Shown: in pieces, positions 1 to 6,819 of the stretch | Layout of the letters: each line of letters starts with the position of its first letter | Position numbering within the stretch: position 1 is the stretch's first letter | From: Faecalibacterium sp. CAG:1138 | Lineage (GTDB): Bacteria > Bacillota > Clostridia > Christensenellales > CAG-917 | Direction: 5' to 3' | Assembly: GCA_000434675.1 (NCBI GenBank) | Contig: HF988640.1 | Coordinates: forward strand, 95,902 to 121,481 | DNA length: 25,580 nucleotides | Made by a program: the position numbers and the translations under genes | Notes under the pieces: generated by a model | What the model was told of the DNA's origin: nothing | The model's input: the letters and a program-made list of their open reading frames with translations, nothing else | Databases searched by the model: none

Positions 1-19
1 TATTAAATAAAAATAAAAC

Positions 20-48
20 ACCGCCGCCGTTTCTGTCAAACCGGCGGT
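20..48 (-). terminator. Rho-independent terminator after the cation ATPase
   Basis: A GC-rich hairpin lies just past the ATPase stop codon. ACCGCCG at 20-26 pairs with CGGCGGT at 42-48, with a 15-base loop. Reading on the minus strand, the right-hand arm is followed by GTTTTATTTTTATTT. A T-run also follows on the plus strand, so it could work in both directions. Confidence 0.75.
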
Positions 49-61
49 TTTTTGTAACCTT

Positions 62-2743
62 TTAATCCGCTTTGCGTTTTTTGAAGGTCCTGTAACAAAG
101 CTTGGTAAGCTCGACGATCGGAATAACCGAAACGGCCAGAGCCATCGCAACCATATATTCCGCAAGATCCAGGTTTACGAGCTGGAACGCATTTGCCAAA
201 AACGGCACTTCGATAACGACGGTGGTGAGAAGAAGCGACAGCGCCGCCGCGCCCCAAAGCCATTTGTTTTGATATTTCATAGTAAGCACCGATCCGTGCA
301 GAGAGCGCATGTTGAAGCTGTGGAAAATTTCCGCCATAGACAGCGTGAGGAATGCCATTGTCGAACCGAGGGTTTCCGCGCTGTAAGCGCCCGCCGCAAT
401 CGCTTCCGCATGATGCAGTTCCGAAAAATAGCGTTCGCCGATAAAATACGAAGCGAGAGTTATTGCCGTAACCAGCACGCCCTGATAGGCAATCGCAAAG
501 CCCATACCTCCCGAGAAGATACCGTCGGAGCTGGCGCGCGGTTTGCGGTCCATAATGTCTTTTTCAGGCTTTTCCATGCCCAGCGACAGCGCCGGCAGGC
601 AGTCGGTGATAAGGTTTATCCAAAGGAGATGAACAGGCTTAAAGACGGTGAAACCGACGAGCGTCGCAACGAATATCGACAGCACCTCGGACAAGTTAGA
701 CGCAAGCAAAAACTGAATGGATTTTCTGATGTTGTCGTAGATGCGGCGGCCTTCTGCGGACGCTGAAACGATGGTGGCGAAGTTGTCGTCCGCAAGAATC
801 ATATCCGCAACGTTTTTGGTAACGTCGGTGCCGGTTATGCCCATGCCCACGCCGATGTCGGCGTTTTTGATGCTCGGCGCGTCGTTGACGCCGTCGCCAG
901 TCATAGCCGTGACGTAACCTTTTTGTCGCCATGCGTTGACGATGCGGGTTTTATGCTCCGGCTGAACGCGGGCGTAAACGGAGAAGCGTTCGACGTTTTG
1001 CAAAAATTCCTCGTCGCTCAGTTTGTCGAGGTCGGCGCCTGTTATCGCTTGGTCAGGCGAGGTTATTATGCCGAGCTGCATAGCGATGGCGACAGCCGTA
1101 TCCTTGTGATCGCCGGTTATCATTATAGGTCTTATGCCGGCGCGGCGACATTCGTCGATTGCAGGCCTGACTTCCGGCCTTACCGGGTCGATCATGCCGA
1201 CGAGTCCCACGAAGCAAAGGTCGGTTTCCACGGCATCCGATTCCCAAACGGAAGGGATAGCGGTAAGCGATTTTTCGGCCGCGGCCAAAACCCTCAGGGC
1301 CTTGTCTGCCATGGCTTTATTCGCCGCCAGAATCTCGGCGCGTTTTTCGTCGGTCAGAGGCTTCACGCCATCCTCGGAAAGGTAAGAAGAGCAACGCTTC
1401 AGAATTTCGTCCGGCGCGCCCTTGGTGAACTGCAAAAGATTGCCGTTTTCGTCTTTATGCACCGTGGTCATCATCTTGCGCATGGAGTCAAAAGGAAGTT
1501 CGTCCACCCTTTCCAGTTCGGTTTTTTGAATATTTTTGTCAAAACCGAGTTTATATGCAAAATTGACGAGCGCACATTCCGTCGGTTCGCCGACGGCCTC
1601 TTTTTTGTCGGCGTCAAGCTCCGCGTCCGAGCAGAGCGACATTGCAGTCGCTAAAAGCTTTTCGTTTTCGCCGTAGGTTTCTACAACCGTCATTTTGTTC
1701 TGCGTCAAAGTGCCCGTTTTGTCGGAGCAAATGATCTGCGTGCAACCAAGCGTTTCAACCGCGGTAAGCTTTCTTATTATGGCGTTGTGCTTGCTCATAT
1801 TTGTTACGCCGATAGAAAGCACTATGGTTACTACGGTTGCAAGCCCCTCCGGTATCGCCGCAACTGCCAAAGATACCGCAATCATAAACGTGTCCAGAAC
1901 CACTCGGCCCGTAAGCGAGCCGCCCGTAACCCATGCCCTAATGAGGTTGACGGCAAATATAACTACGCAGATTCCGACGACCAGATAAGTCAGAACTTTG
2001 GATAGCCCCGAAAGCTTTTGCTGAAGCGGAGTTTTGTTGTCGACGGCGTTCTGAAGCGCGTCTGCGATTTTGCCCATTTCGGTGTCCATACCTGTGGCAA
2101 CCACAACGGCTTTGCCTCGGCCGTAAACGACGGTGCTGCCCATAAAGGCCATGTTCTTTCTGTCGCCGAGCGGAATTTCACCCGAATCCGACGAAAGCGC
2201 GGCGGCGGTTTTGGTAACCGGCACCGATTCGCCGGTGAGGGCGGCTTCTTCCGCTTTCATGCTGGCGCACTCCAAAATTCTGACGTCTGCGGGGACGGAA
2301 TCGCCCGCTTCAAGCAAAATCACGTCGCCCACGACGAGATCCTCGCTTTTCACAACGACGATTTTGCCGTCTCTTAAAACCTTTGAGGTGGCGGCGGCAA
2401 TCTCCTGCAGGGCGGCAATGGCTTTTTCGGCCTTGCTTTCCTGAACGACGCCGAGCACGGAGTTGATCACAACGACCGCCATAATGATGATGACGTCGGA
2501 AGGGAAGCTCTTTTCAACCACGCTCATTACGCCCGAAATTATGGCCGCAACCAGCAAAATGATCGTCATCGGTTCGGCCAGCTGTTTCAAAAATCTCACT
2601 ATAAGCGATTCGCCCTTTTTCTCAACGAGCTTGTTCTTGCCGTTTTTTGCAAGTCTTTCGGCGGCAGAGGAGGACGTAAGTCCGTTTTCTGACGACGAAA
2701 CCTCGTTCAAAACGACGTCTGCGGATTTAAGGTATTCTTTCAC
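62..2743 (-). CDS. P-type cation ATPase (type IIA, SERCA-like), probable Mn2+/Ca2+ exporter
   Basis: This is an ATP-driven cation pump of the cytoplasmic membrane, full length at 893 residues. The actuator TGES is at about 170-173, the phosphorylation motif DKTGTLT has its aspartate near 341, and TGDGVND is at about 615-621. The transport helices match SERCA: M4 AVAAIPEGL, M5 with Asn and Glu in SNLSEV (about 683 and 686), and M6 with Asn, Thr and Asp in NLITD (about 710-714). These residues correspond to both Ca2+ sites of SERCA. I chose GTG at 2743 because AAAGGAG lies 8 bases upstream; the in-frame TTG at 2749 is too close to that site. A Mn2+-type riboswitch in the leader suggests that Mn2+ is a physiological substrate, alone or with Ca2+. 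The family call is firm; the ion is inferred. Confidence 0.93.
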   Translation of the reverse strand: MKEYLKSADVVLNEVSSSENGLTSSSAAERLAKNGKNKLVEKKGESLIVRFLKQLAEPMTIILLVAAIISGVMSVVEKSFPSDVIIIMAVVVINSVLGVVQESKAEKAIAALQEIAAATSKVLRDGKIVVVKSEDLVVGDVILLEAGDSVPADVRILECASMKAEEAALTGESVPVTKTAAALSSDSGEIPLGDRKNMAFMGSTVVYGRGKAVVVATGMDTEMGKIADALQNAVDNKTPLQQKLSGLSKVLTYLVVGICVVIFAVNLIRAWVTGGSLTGRVVLDTFMIAVSLAVAAIPEGLATVVTIVLSIGVTNMSKHNAIIRKLTAVETLGCTQIICSDKTGTLTQNKMTVVETYGENEKLLATAMSLCSDAELDADKKEAVGEPTECALVNFAYKLGFDKNIQKTELERVDELPFDSMRKMMTTVHKDENGNLLQFTKGAPDEILKRCSSYLSEDGVKPLTDEKRAEILAANKAMADKALRVLAAAEKSLTAIPSVWESDAVETDLCFVGLVGMIDPVRPEVRPAIDECRRAGIRPIMITGDHKDTAVAIAMQLGIITSPDQAITGADLDKLSDEEFLQNVERFSVYARVQPEHKTRIVNAWRQKGYVTAMTGDGVNDAPSIKNADIGVGMGITGTDVTKNVADMILADDNFATIVSASAEGRRIYDNIRKSIQFLLASNLSEVLSIFVATLVGFTVFKPVHLLWINLITDCLPALSLGMEKPEKDIMDRKPRASSDGIFSGGMGFAIAYQGVLVTAITLASYFIGERYFSELHHAEAIAAGAYSAETLGSTMAFLTLSMAEIFHSFNMRSLHGSVLTMKYQNKWLWGAAALSLLLTTVVIEVPFLANAFQLVNLDLAEYMVAMALAVSVIPIVELTKLCYRTFKKRKAD

Positions 2744-2787
2744 TTTCAAGTCTCCTTTATAAGGTTTAGTTTACGTTACGAAGAAAC

Positions 2788-2815
2788 AAAAAAGACTTAT
2801 CCCGAAAGATAAGTC
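2788..2815 (-). terminator. Riboswitch-controlled terminator in the ATPase leader
   Basis: An 8-bp perfect stem, GACTTATC (2815-2808) with GATAAGTC (2801-2794), has a six-base loop and is followed by six T's. Its 5' arm contains the CTTAT that is also needed for the closing helix of the upstream aptamer. It is therefore the expression platform rather than the end of a gene. Confidence 0.85.
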
Positions 2816-2893
2816 TCATCGTTTAAAACAAAGCCAGGGCTTTCGCCCGAGTGTTGACGTTTGTTACAGTAACTGTCGATTACTCCCTTATTG
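2809..2893 (-). promoter_or_regulatory. yybP-ykoY-family Mn2+ riboswitch (aptamer)
   Basis: Read on the minus strand, the leader has the family's hallmarks in order. GGGAGTA is at 2887-2881, followed by a small ACAGT/ACTGT stem, a CGGGC-GAAA-GCCC stem-loop, and GATGAGAC at 2820-2813. The closing helix P1 is ATAAG (2891-2887) with CTTAT (2813-2809). The same CTTAT belongs to the terminator stem, so a metal-bound aptamer should block termination and turn the pump on. That logic is known for transcriptional members of this family, and the competing pairings are visible here. The subfamily call rests on motif recognition only. Confidence 0.88.
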
Positions 2894-2899
2894 CTTTAT

Positions 2900-2929
2900 A
2901 TTTTAACATTATGTTTATACACTTGTCAA
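2900..2929 (-). promoter_or_regulatory. Promoter of the riboswitch-ATPase unit
   Basis: The -35 box TTGACA (2929-2924), an 18-base spacer and the -10 box TAAAAT (2905-2900) place the transcript start near 2893, exactly at the first base of the aptamer. Confidence 0.8.
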
Positions 2930-2998
2930 CAGAATTTTCAATTTCGAATCTTGCAAATTTTGCAAGAAAACTTCGCTCGTTTGCTTTTGAAAATTCTG
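2930..2998. repeat. Inverted repeat beside the ATPase promoter
   Basis: CAGAATTTTCAA (2930-2941) and TTGAAAATTCTG (2987-2998) are a perfect 12-bp inverted repeat. An inner CTTGCAA/TTGCAAG hairpin lies between them. The left arm abuts the -35 box of the ATPase promoter. It could be a weak terminator, a regulator site or a cruciform; no T-run follows on either strand. Confidence 0.6.
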
Positions 2999-3008
2999 CC
3001 AAAATCGC

Positions 3009-3054
3009 AAAACGAACCGTTTATTGTCAAAAATCAAACGATAAACGCCGTTTT
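3009..3054 (-). terminator. Possible terminator after the MacB-like gene
   Basis: Eleven bases past the stop codon, AAAACG pairs with CGTTTT, and an inner GTTTAT pairs with ATAAAC, separated by an internal loop. T-rich sequence follows on the minus strand. The stem is imperfect and AT-rich, so efficiency is doubtful. Confidence 0.4.
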
Positions 3055-3064
3055 GTACGTTTAT

Positions 3065-4153
3065 TTAGTCTGTCGGTTTCGTCAGGTCGAAAGCAGGCGA
3101 GGCGGTTTCGTGCAATTTTTTGCGACGCAGTTCTACCGCGCCGATAGCCGTAAAAACGGCGGCAACGCACACGATTACGGCCGCGATCGGGACAGCGAAG
3201 TCAAAGGTTCTTCCCGCATACCACCAGCTCGAAACCGAGTTTTTGAAAACGAGAGCAGATATAAGAGTCGTCCCCGCGCCGAGAACGCCGTAGCAGACGG
3301 CGCAGACGATTCTCTTTTTGCCGTTTGCCGAAAGCAGCAGCAGGCCGCAGACGGCGGAGATTATTATGCTGCCGTAGAGGTAAAAATTCTTGCTGTAGCC
3401 GGGCCGTTTATCGTCTGACGGGTATTGATAATATTCGGCTTTTTCGTATTTAAGGGAACTATCGATTGTGGAGAAAACCGATTTGTAATCTTCGAAATCG
3501 GCAAATGCGACGACGTATTTTTCAAAGGCGTTCGGCACCAGTTCTTTGATAAGATCGCCCGGCAAAATTATCACGCCGCCGTACGTTTCGTAAATGTCGG
3601 TTGTGTTGTTTAGCAGCCTCGAAACGAACGGAGTGTCCATTTTCCCGACGACGGTGGCTTCTATCCCCAAAGCGTTGTCGCCCGAAAATAAAGTGGTTTC
3701 AAAAGTGCTTCCGACGTCATGCTTTTCCCAGTTTTTTCCGCCCAAAACGACGTTGACCTTCTTTCCGTCGGCTTTGTCGCTCAGGGTAAGGCCTCTGCCG
3801 TTTTTGACGAATTCTGCGGTGACGGACGGAGCGTTGTCGCTTTCAAAACAGATGATCGTGCCAAACCGCTTTTTGCCGATTTCGGCAAAGCCGCTGGCCG
3901 AAGGTATGCCGGCGTAAACCCCTTTAAAACTTGCGTAAGAAGAGAAGTCGGCAATCACTTCGTCGATCGTTTGCCCGTTTTTTGGCGTCACGGCGACGGA
4001 ATATAAGTCCTTTTGCGCAAAAATCAGGTTACCTGTCGCTTTTTCATGCTCTGCAACCAGCCCGGCCTTCACCGACCAGCTGCCGCATAATATCCCGACA
4101 AAAGCCATCAGCACTATGGCCGCGTATGGCGCGTATTTCTTAAAAATCTGCAT
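3065..4153 (-). CDS. MacB/FtsX-like membrane protein (half permease), orphan
   Basis: A 362-residue membrane protein with one N-terminal transmembrane helix (about 8-24), a roughly 230-residue outside domain, and three C-terminal helices (about 257-276, 282-304, 320-341). This one-plus-three topology is that of MacB/FtsX-type ABC permeases. Within the outside domain, NGRGLTLSD, then VNVVLGG, then ATVVGKMD follow the spacing typical of the MacB periplasmic core. No ABC ATPase gene is adjacent, so transport is not shown. The start is ATG 4153 with GGAGG five bases upstream; a TTG four codons earlier overlaps that site. It sits between a strong promoter and a probable weak terminator, so it looks monocistronic. 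The family assignment is by pattern only. Confidence 0.7.
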   Translation of the reverse strand: MQIFKKYAPYAAIVLMAFVGILCGSWSVKAGLVAEHEKATGNLIFAQKDLYSVAVTPKNGQTIDEVIADFSSYASFKGVYAGIPSASGFAEIGKKRFGTIICFESDNAPSVTAEFVKNGRGLTLSDKADGKKVNVVLGGKNWEKHDVGSTFETTLFSGDNALGIEATVVGKMDTPFVSRLLNNTTDIYETYGGVIILPGDLIKELVPNAFEKYVVAFADFEDYKSVFSTIDSSLKYEKAEYYQYPSDDKRPGYSKNFYLYGSIIISAVCGLLLLSANGKKRIVCAVCYGVLGAGTTLISALVFKNSVSSWWYAGRTFDFAVPIAAVIVCVAAVFTAIGAVELRRKKLHETASPAFDLTKPTD

Positions 4154-4169
4154 AGCTTCCTCCAAAGCG

Positions 4170-4199
4170 ATTATATCACGTCGGTTATTTTCCTGTCAA
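4170..4199 (-). promoter_or_regulatory. Promoter of the MacB-like gene
   Basis: TTGACA (4199-4194), an 18-base spacer and TATAAT (4175-4170) match both consensus boxes. The predicted leader is only about 10 bases and consists mostly of the ribosome binding site. Confidence 0.8.
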
Positions 4200-4249
4200 C
4201 AACAAAAATCGGCCGAAAAAATTCAACAGCCCTACTTTCGTCAAAATCG

Positions 4250-4278
4250 TTGACAAAGAATTCTATCTGTGATATTAT
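4250..4278 (+). promoter_or_regulatory. Promoter of tRNA-Ser
   Basis: TTGACA (4250-4255), 17 bases, then TATTAT (4273-4278), ending 37 bases before the mature tRNA. Confidence 0.8.
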
Positions 4279-4315
4279 GATTTAGCGTTGAATATCCGAA
4301 AACAGTTCGGGCCGT

Positions 4316-4407
4316 GGAGAAGTACCCAAGAGGCCGAAGGGGCTCCCCTGCTAAGGGAGTAGTACGTGAGAAGCGTAGCCGGGGTTCAAATCCCCGCTTC
4401 TCCGCCA
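4316..4407 (+). tRNA. tRNA-Ser (anticodon GCT)
   Basis: The acceptor stem GGAGAAG (4316-4322) pairs with CTTCTCC (4397-4403), followed by discriminator G and an encoded CCA. The anticodon stem CTCCC/GGGAG encloses a loop with GCT at 4350-4352, reading AGC/AGU serine codons. The long variable arm with its own TACG/CGTA stem is that of a class II tRNA. The T-loop GGTTCAAAT is standard. Confidence 0.97.
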
Positions 4408-4417
4408 GCGTATGAAT

Positions 4418-4445
4418 GCACTCAAAACGAGTGCTTTCTTTTTTT
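4418..4445 (+). terminator. Terminator of tRNA-Ser
   Basis: GCACTC (4418-4423) pairs with GAGTGC (4429-4434) around a 5-base loop, followed by TTTCTTTTTTT. Confidence 0.85.
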
Positions 4446-4610
4446 GTTCAAGCGGGGATTTTGCATTGCTTGTCGTTGGTATTGTCAAAGCAGAGTAGTT
4501 TATTTGGTATTGCTGTTTCATAAATTTTTTACAATTTCATTACGTTACGTTTTTGAATGATTATTTAAGGCCGCCGAAATTCGGCAAGATATTTGCTTTT
4601 GAAGTCGTGT
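4446..4610. other. AT-rich intergenic stretch, no gene seen
   Basis: Between the tRNA terminator and the next promoter I see no credible coding region. A small palindrome, GCCGAA-A-TTCGGC, lies at 4574-4586. AAGCGGGGA at 4450-4458 is the reverse complement of part of the tRNA T-arm and acceptor region (4391-4399). Confidence 0.5.
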
Positions 4611-4639
4611 TGACAAACGCGTTCGTTGAAACTATAATC
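4611..4639 (+). promoter_or_regulatory. Consensus promoter of the radical SAM cassette
   Basis: TTGACA (4611-4616), 17 bases, TATAAT (4634-4639): a perfect match with optimal spacing. A second TATAAT at 4675-4680 lies just before the ribosome binding site. Confidence 0.85.
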
Positions 4640-4649
4640 AAGGTGTCGG

Positions 4650-4661
4650 ACAATTTTGTCT
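4650..4661. promoter_or_regulatory. Operator-like palindrome
   Basis: GACAA-TT-TTGTC lies about 5 bases past the expected transcript start of the cassette. A repressor bound here would block initiation. The first gene of the unit encodes a helix-turn-helix protein, so autoregulation is possible but not shown. Confidence 0.4.
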
Positions 4662-4696
4662 AGGGTTATTTGATATAATTAAAAGAGGAGAACGAC

Positions 4697-4933
4697 ATGA
4701 GGCCGAAGAAAACTTATGCAACCAAAACGATTATATTGCACATATGGTTGGTGCTAAAAAAATACACCGACGCCGATTCGCCGGTTTCTTATACGGAGCT
4801 TGCGAAATATTTGACGGCCAAAGACAAACCTTGCGATCGAAAAACGGTGGCAAGAAACGTCGATTATCTTATAGCGGACGGATTTCCGATCGGCAAAACC
4901 TCCGACGGAAAGTGCTTTTATAAAAGGAAGTAG
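4697..4933 (+). CDS. Small helix-turn-helix DNA-binding protein
   Basis: A 78-residue basic protein that is essentially one winged helix-turn-helix domain. An N-terminal helix (about 9-22) is followed by SYTELAKYLT and by the recognition-helix region CDRKTVARNVDYLIADGFP. It ends in a short wing, IGKTSDGKCFYKRK. It resembles the N-terminal DNA-binding part of WYL/HTH_11 regulators but has no effector domain, so how it would sense a signal is unclear. ATG 4697 has GAGGAG six bases upstream. It is the first gene after a perfect promoter and lies 67 bases before the next gene with no clear terminator between them. It is probably the local regulator of the radical SAM cassette. Confidence 0.82.
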   Translation: MRPKKTYATKTIILHIWLVLKKYTDADSPVSYTELAKYLTAKDKPCDRKTVARNVDYLIADGFPIGKTSDGKCFYKRK

Positions 4934-5000
4934 CAACGTTTTAAAAGTCGTTTCGCCCGCAAAAAAATCAAATAATAATAAATACGCTTTGGAGGTAAAA

Positions 5001-5420
5001 ATGGAAAAGTACACAAAAGAGCAGTTGGAAAAAAAGTTAGACGAATTGTTTGAGCAAAACGTGAACTCGATTGCAGACATTGAAAGATACTATTGGATGT
5101 TGTCGGTCTCGTGTTATATGCCGCGACGGTGGCAGGATGACACGCGCCTGTGTTTTAGATGCGGAAAACGATTTGTTTTTCAGAAATATTCAGTGGAAAA
5201 CAAGATCGATGCAATACGCAACGTATTACGCAACAAAGGGTTTGATACGTGGGTAAACTATTATTGTGACGCTTGCATAGAGAACAACGGTGGCAAGATA
5301 GGCGAACTTAAATACAAAAAAAACGAAGATACGAAATGGAAGTTCTTCGAGTTCGACGATGAGACGATAGAGCAACTTATGTGCTATTGCAGACAGGATA
5401 ATAGCGGTGACGACAAATGA
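5001..5420 (+). CDS. Zinc-ribbon-like protein of unknown function, partner of the radical SAM gene
   Basis: I do not recognise this 139-residue protein. It starts with a charged helical segment (KEQLEKKLDELFEQN). It has two CxxC knuckles, C51-C54 (CFRCGKRF) and C89-C92 (CDAC), about 35 residues apart, and a C-terminal CYC at 128-130. That arrangement suggests a structural zinc or an iron-sulfur site. ATG 5001 has GGAGG five bases upstream; the TTG at 4989 precedes that site and is rejected. The stop overlaps the start of the radical SAM gene by four bases (ATGA), so the two are translationally coupled. It may deliver or recognise the substrate of that enzyme, or be the substrate. No leader-peptide motif supports the last option. 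Confidence 0.78.
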   Translation: MEKYTKEQLEKKLDELFEQNVNSIADIERYYWMLSVSCYMPRRWQDDTRLCFRCGKRFVFQKYSVENKIDAIRNVLRNKGFDTWVNYYCDACIENNGGKIGELKYKKNEDTKWKFFEFDDETIEQLMCYCRQDNSGDDK

Positions 5421-6418
5421 TGCTTCCAAGTGTTTTAACGGTTGAGCTTACTTATCGTTGCAATCATAAATGCCTCTTTTGCTATTGTCCGTGGGAGAAT
5501 GAGCCGTCGCTGAAAGAAGCCGAGCTTTCGACGGACGAATGGAAAAAAATATTCGACAAGGTGAAGAAATACGGAGTGAAGCAGATTACGTTTTCAGGCG
5601 GGGAAGCGATTCTGCGGGAGGATTTGCTTGATCTGATTTCATACGCCCATAACGCCGGATTTTCCGTCGGCCTTATATCTAACGGAAAGAACCTTAATAG
5701 GGAGTTTCTGTCTAAGTTGCGGCCCTACAACGTGCTTTTAAGCATAAGCGTGCCGGGAATCGAATCGTTCCATAAAACAACCGGCGTCGATAACGTTGAA
5801 AACGTGCTTGCGTTGTTTGCTTTGTGCAAAGAGCTGGGAATTAAGACGGTAGCGAATATTGCAGTAACTAAAAACAATATCAAAGAGTTGTTTGAAAACA
5901 TAGCGTTGCCGCTTGTTAATGGCGCGACGTATATTTTGCTAAACAGATTTTTGCCCGGCGGACGAGGGTTGGAAAACAAGCAATATCTCCTTTCTATAGA
6001 CGAAATAAACGAAATGTTCGACGTTGCGGAAGAAGTGTTGTCGCGCGCGGGTTTGTACGGACACGTCGGGACGGAATTGCCGTATTGTATAATAAAAAAC
6101 CCCGATAAATATAAATATCTACAAATATCGTCGTTCTGTTCGGCGGCAAAAGAATTTTTCGTGATAGATCCGAGCGGATACGTGAAGGTATGCAATCACA
6201 GCCCGACGAGAGTTTGTTTTTGGACGGAGATAGACGGCTTGGGACAAAACGAATATTGGAATCGGTTCGTTACGAAAGACTATATTCCGCTTATGTGCAA
6301 AAACTGCGAATATCTGGGCGTAAAATGCGACGGCGGCTGCCGCGAAGCCGCGCACGTGTATTTCGGAGATATTGCGGATGCGGATCCTTGTTTTGACAAT
6401 ATTATAAAAGAAAAATAA
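5417..6418 (+). CDS. Radical SAM/SPASM enzyme, probable peptide or protein maturase
   Basis: A 333-residue enzyme with the radical SAM cluster motif CxxxCxxC at C15, C19 and C22 (CNHKCLFC), followed by an extra C24. The SAM-binding GGE is in ITFSGGEAILRED. The C-terminus has a full SPASM layout: a Cys 13 residues before Gly, then GYVKVC, then CKNC, KCDGGC and a last Cys in DADPCF. That should hold auxiliary 4Fe-4S clusters. SPASM enzymes mostly modify ribosomally made peptides or proteins through radical chemistry at side chains. The internal motif FLPGGRG recalls other members of the broad family, but I cannot name the subfamily. There is no own strong ribosome binding site; translation is coupled to the upstream gene through an ATGA overlap. 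A strong terminator follows. Confidence 0.9.
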   Translation: MMLPSVLTVELTYRCNHKCLFCYCPWENEPSLKEAELSTDEWKKIFDKVKKYGVKQITFSGGEAILREDLLDLISYAHNAGFSVGLISNGKNLNREFLSKLRPYNVLLSISVPGIESFHKTTGVDNVENVLALFALCKELGIKTVANIAVTKNNIKELFENIALPLVNGATYILLNRFLPGGRGLENKQYLLSIDEINEMFDVAEEVLSRAGLYGHVGTELPYCIIKNPDKYKYLQISSFCSAAKEFFVIDPSGYVKVCNHSPTRVCFWTEIDGLGQNEYWNRFVTKDYIPLMCKNCEYLGVKCDGGCREAAHVYFGDIADADPCFDNIIKEK

Positions 6419-6423
6419 TCGAT

Positions 6424-6492
6424 ATGCCGGATTATCGGGAAACCGATCGTTCAAATAATGTAGAAAAGAAAGTCTTAAATGCTATATTATGA
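6424..6492 (+). CDS. Possible 22-residue peptide after the radical SAM gene
   Basis: ATG 6424 opens a 22-codon frame ending in TGA, five bases after the radical SAM stop. The peptide is charged (starts MPDYRETDRS) and has no Cys. There is no convincing ribosome binding site. I list it only because a small peptide beside a SPASM enzyme could be a substrate; chance is at least as likely. Confidence 0.15.
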   Translation: MPDYRETDRSNNVEKKVLNAIL

Positions 6493-6545
6493 AATGAGGT
6501 AAATCGTTTTAATAACGGCATAAAAAAGAGAAAATTCGCCCATAA

Positions 6546-6585
6546 AACCGAATTCCGTTGCAAGCGGAATTCGGTTTTTCTTTTG
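6546..6585 (+). terminator. Strong terminator of the radical SAM cassette
   Basis: A 12-bp perfect stem, AACCGAATTCCG (6546-6557) with CGGAATTCGGTT (6565-6576), has a 7-base loop and runs into TTTTTCTTTT. It closes the cassette that begins at 4611. Confidence 0.92.
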
Positions 6586-6614
6586 GGAAGATGCCGAAAG
6601 CGGGAGGGAAACGC

Positions 6615-6644
6615 TTGACAAACCGAACGATCGGCAGGTACAAT
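6615..6644 (+). promoter_or_regulatory. Promoter of the YoaP-like gene
   Basis: TTGACA (6615-6620), an 18-base spacer, TACAAT (6639-6644). The predicted leader before ATG 6820 is about 170 bases, much longer than for other genes here. Confidence 0.75.
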
Positions 6645-6797
6645 GTGAAAACACTCGGATTGAAAGGCTCGGAGGATAAAAACGGAAAAAGGAATACGAA
6701 GCAGGAGGTATTGAAAGCTGCTCTCGATTCGGTTTCGGCACAAGGGGAGGAGGACGCATTCCGGAGATTATCGAACGGCATATTCGTCAATTTTTAG
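6645..6797 (+). CDS. Doubtful small ORF in the long leader
   Basis: An open frame runs through the leader and ends at TAG 6795-6797, 22 bases before the acetyltransferase start. The last 30 or so codons (QEVLKAALDSVSAQGEEDAF, then RRLSNGIFVNF) read like a genuine amphipathic helical protein end. GTG 6645 would be leaderless; an ATG at 6591 lies before the promoter. No good ribosome binding site fits. It could be a short upstream peptide, a decayed gene or chance. Confidence 0.25.
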   Translation: MKTLGLKGSEDKNGKRNTKQEVLKAALDSVSAQGEEDAFRRLSNGIFVNF

Positions 6798-6819
6798 AAA
6801 TATACAAAGGGGAAACGAG

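Noticed and set aside
923..1654. Plus-strand open frame opposite the cation ATPase
   Set aside because: Shadow of the ATPase codons; no start signals and no recognisable domain. The frame at 269-766 is the same case.
4366..4560. Open frame across tRNA-Ser and its terminator
   Set aside because: It overlaps a mature tRNA and a terminator, so it cannot be a gene.
4316..4700. Integrated element at the tRNA-Ser 3' end
   Set aside because: No direct copy of the tRNA 3' end and no integrase gene are present in the window. Only a 9-base inverted match at 4450-4458 was found.
4697..6418. Anti-phage defence role for the radical SAM cassette
   Set aside because: The SPASM layout fits peptide maturation rather than viperin-type nucleotide chemistry, and no effector or nuclease domain is nearby.
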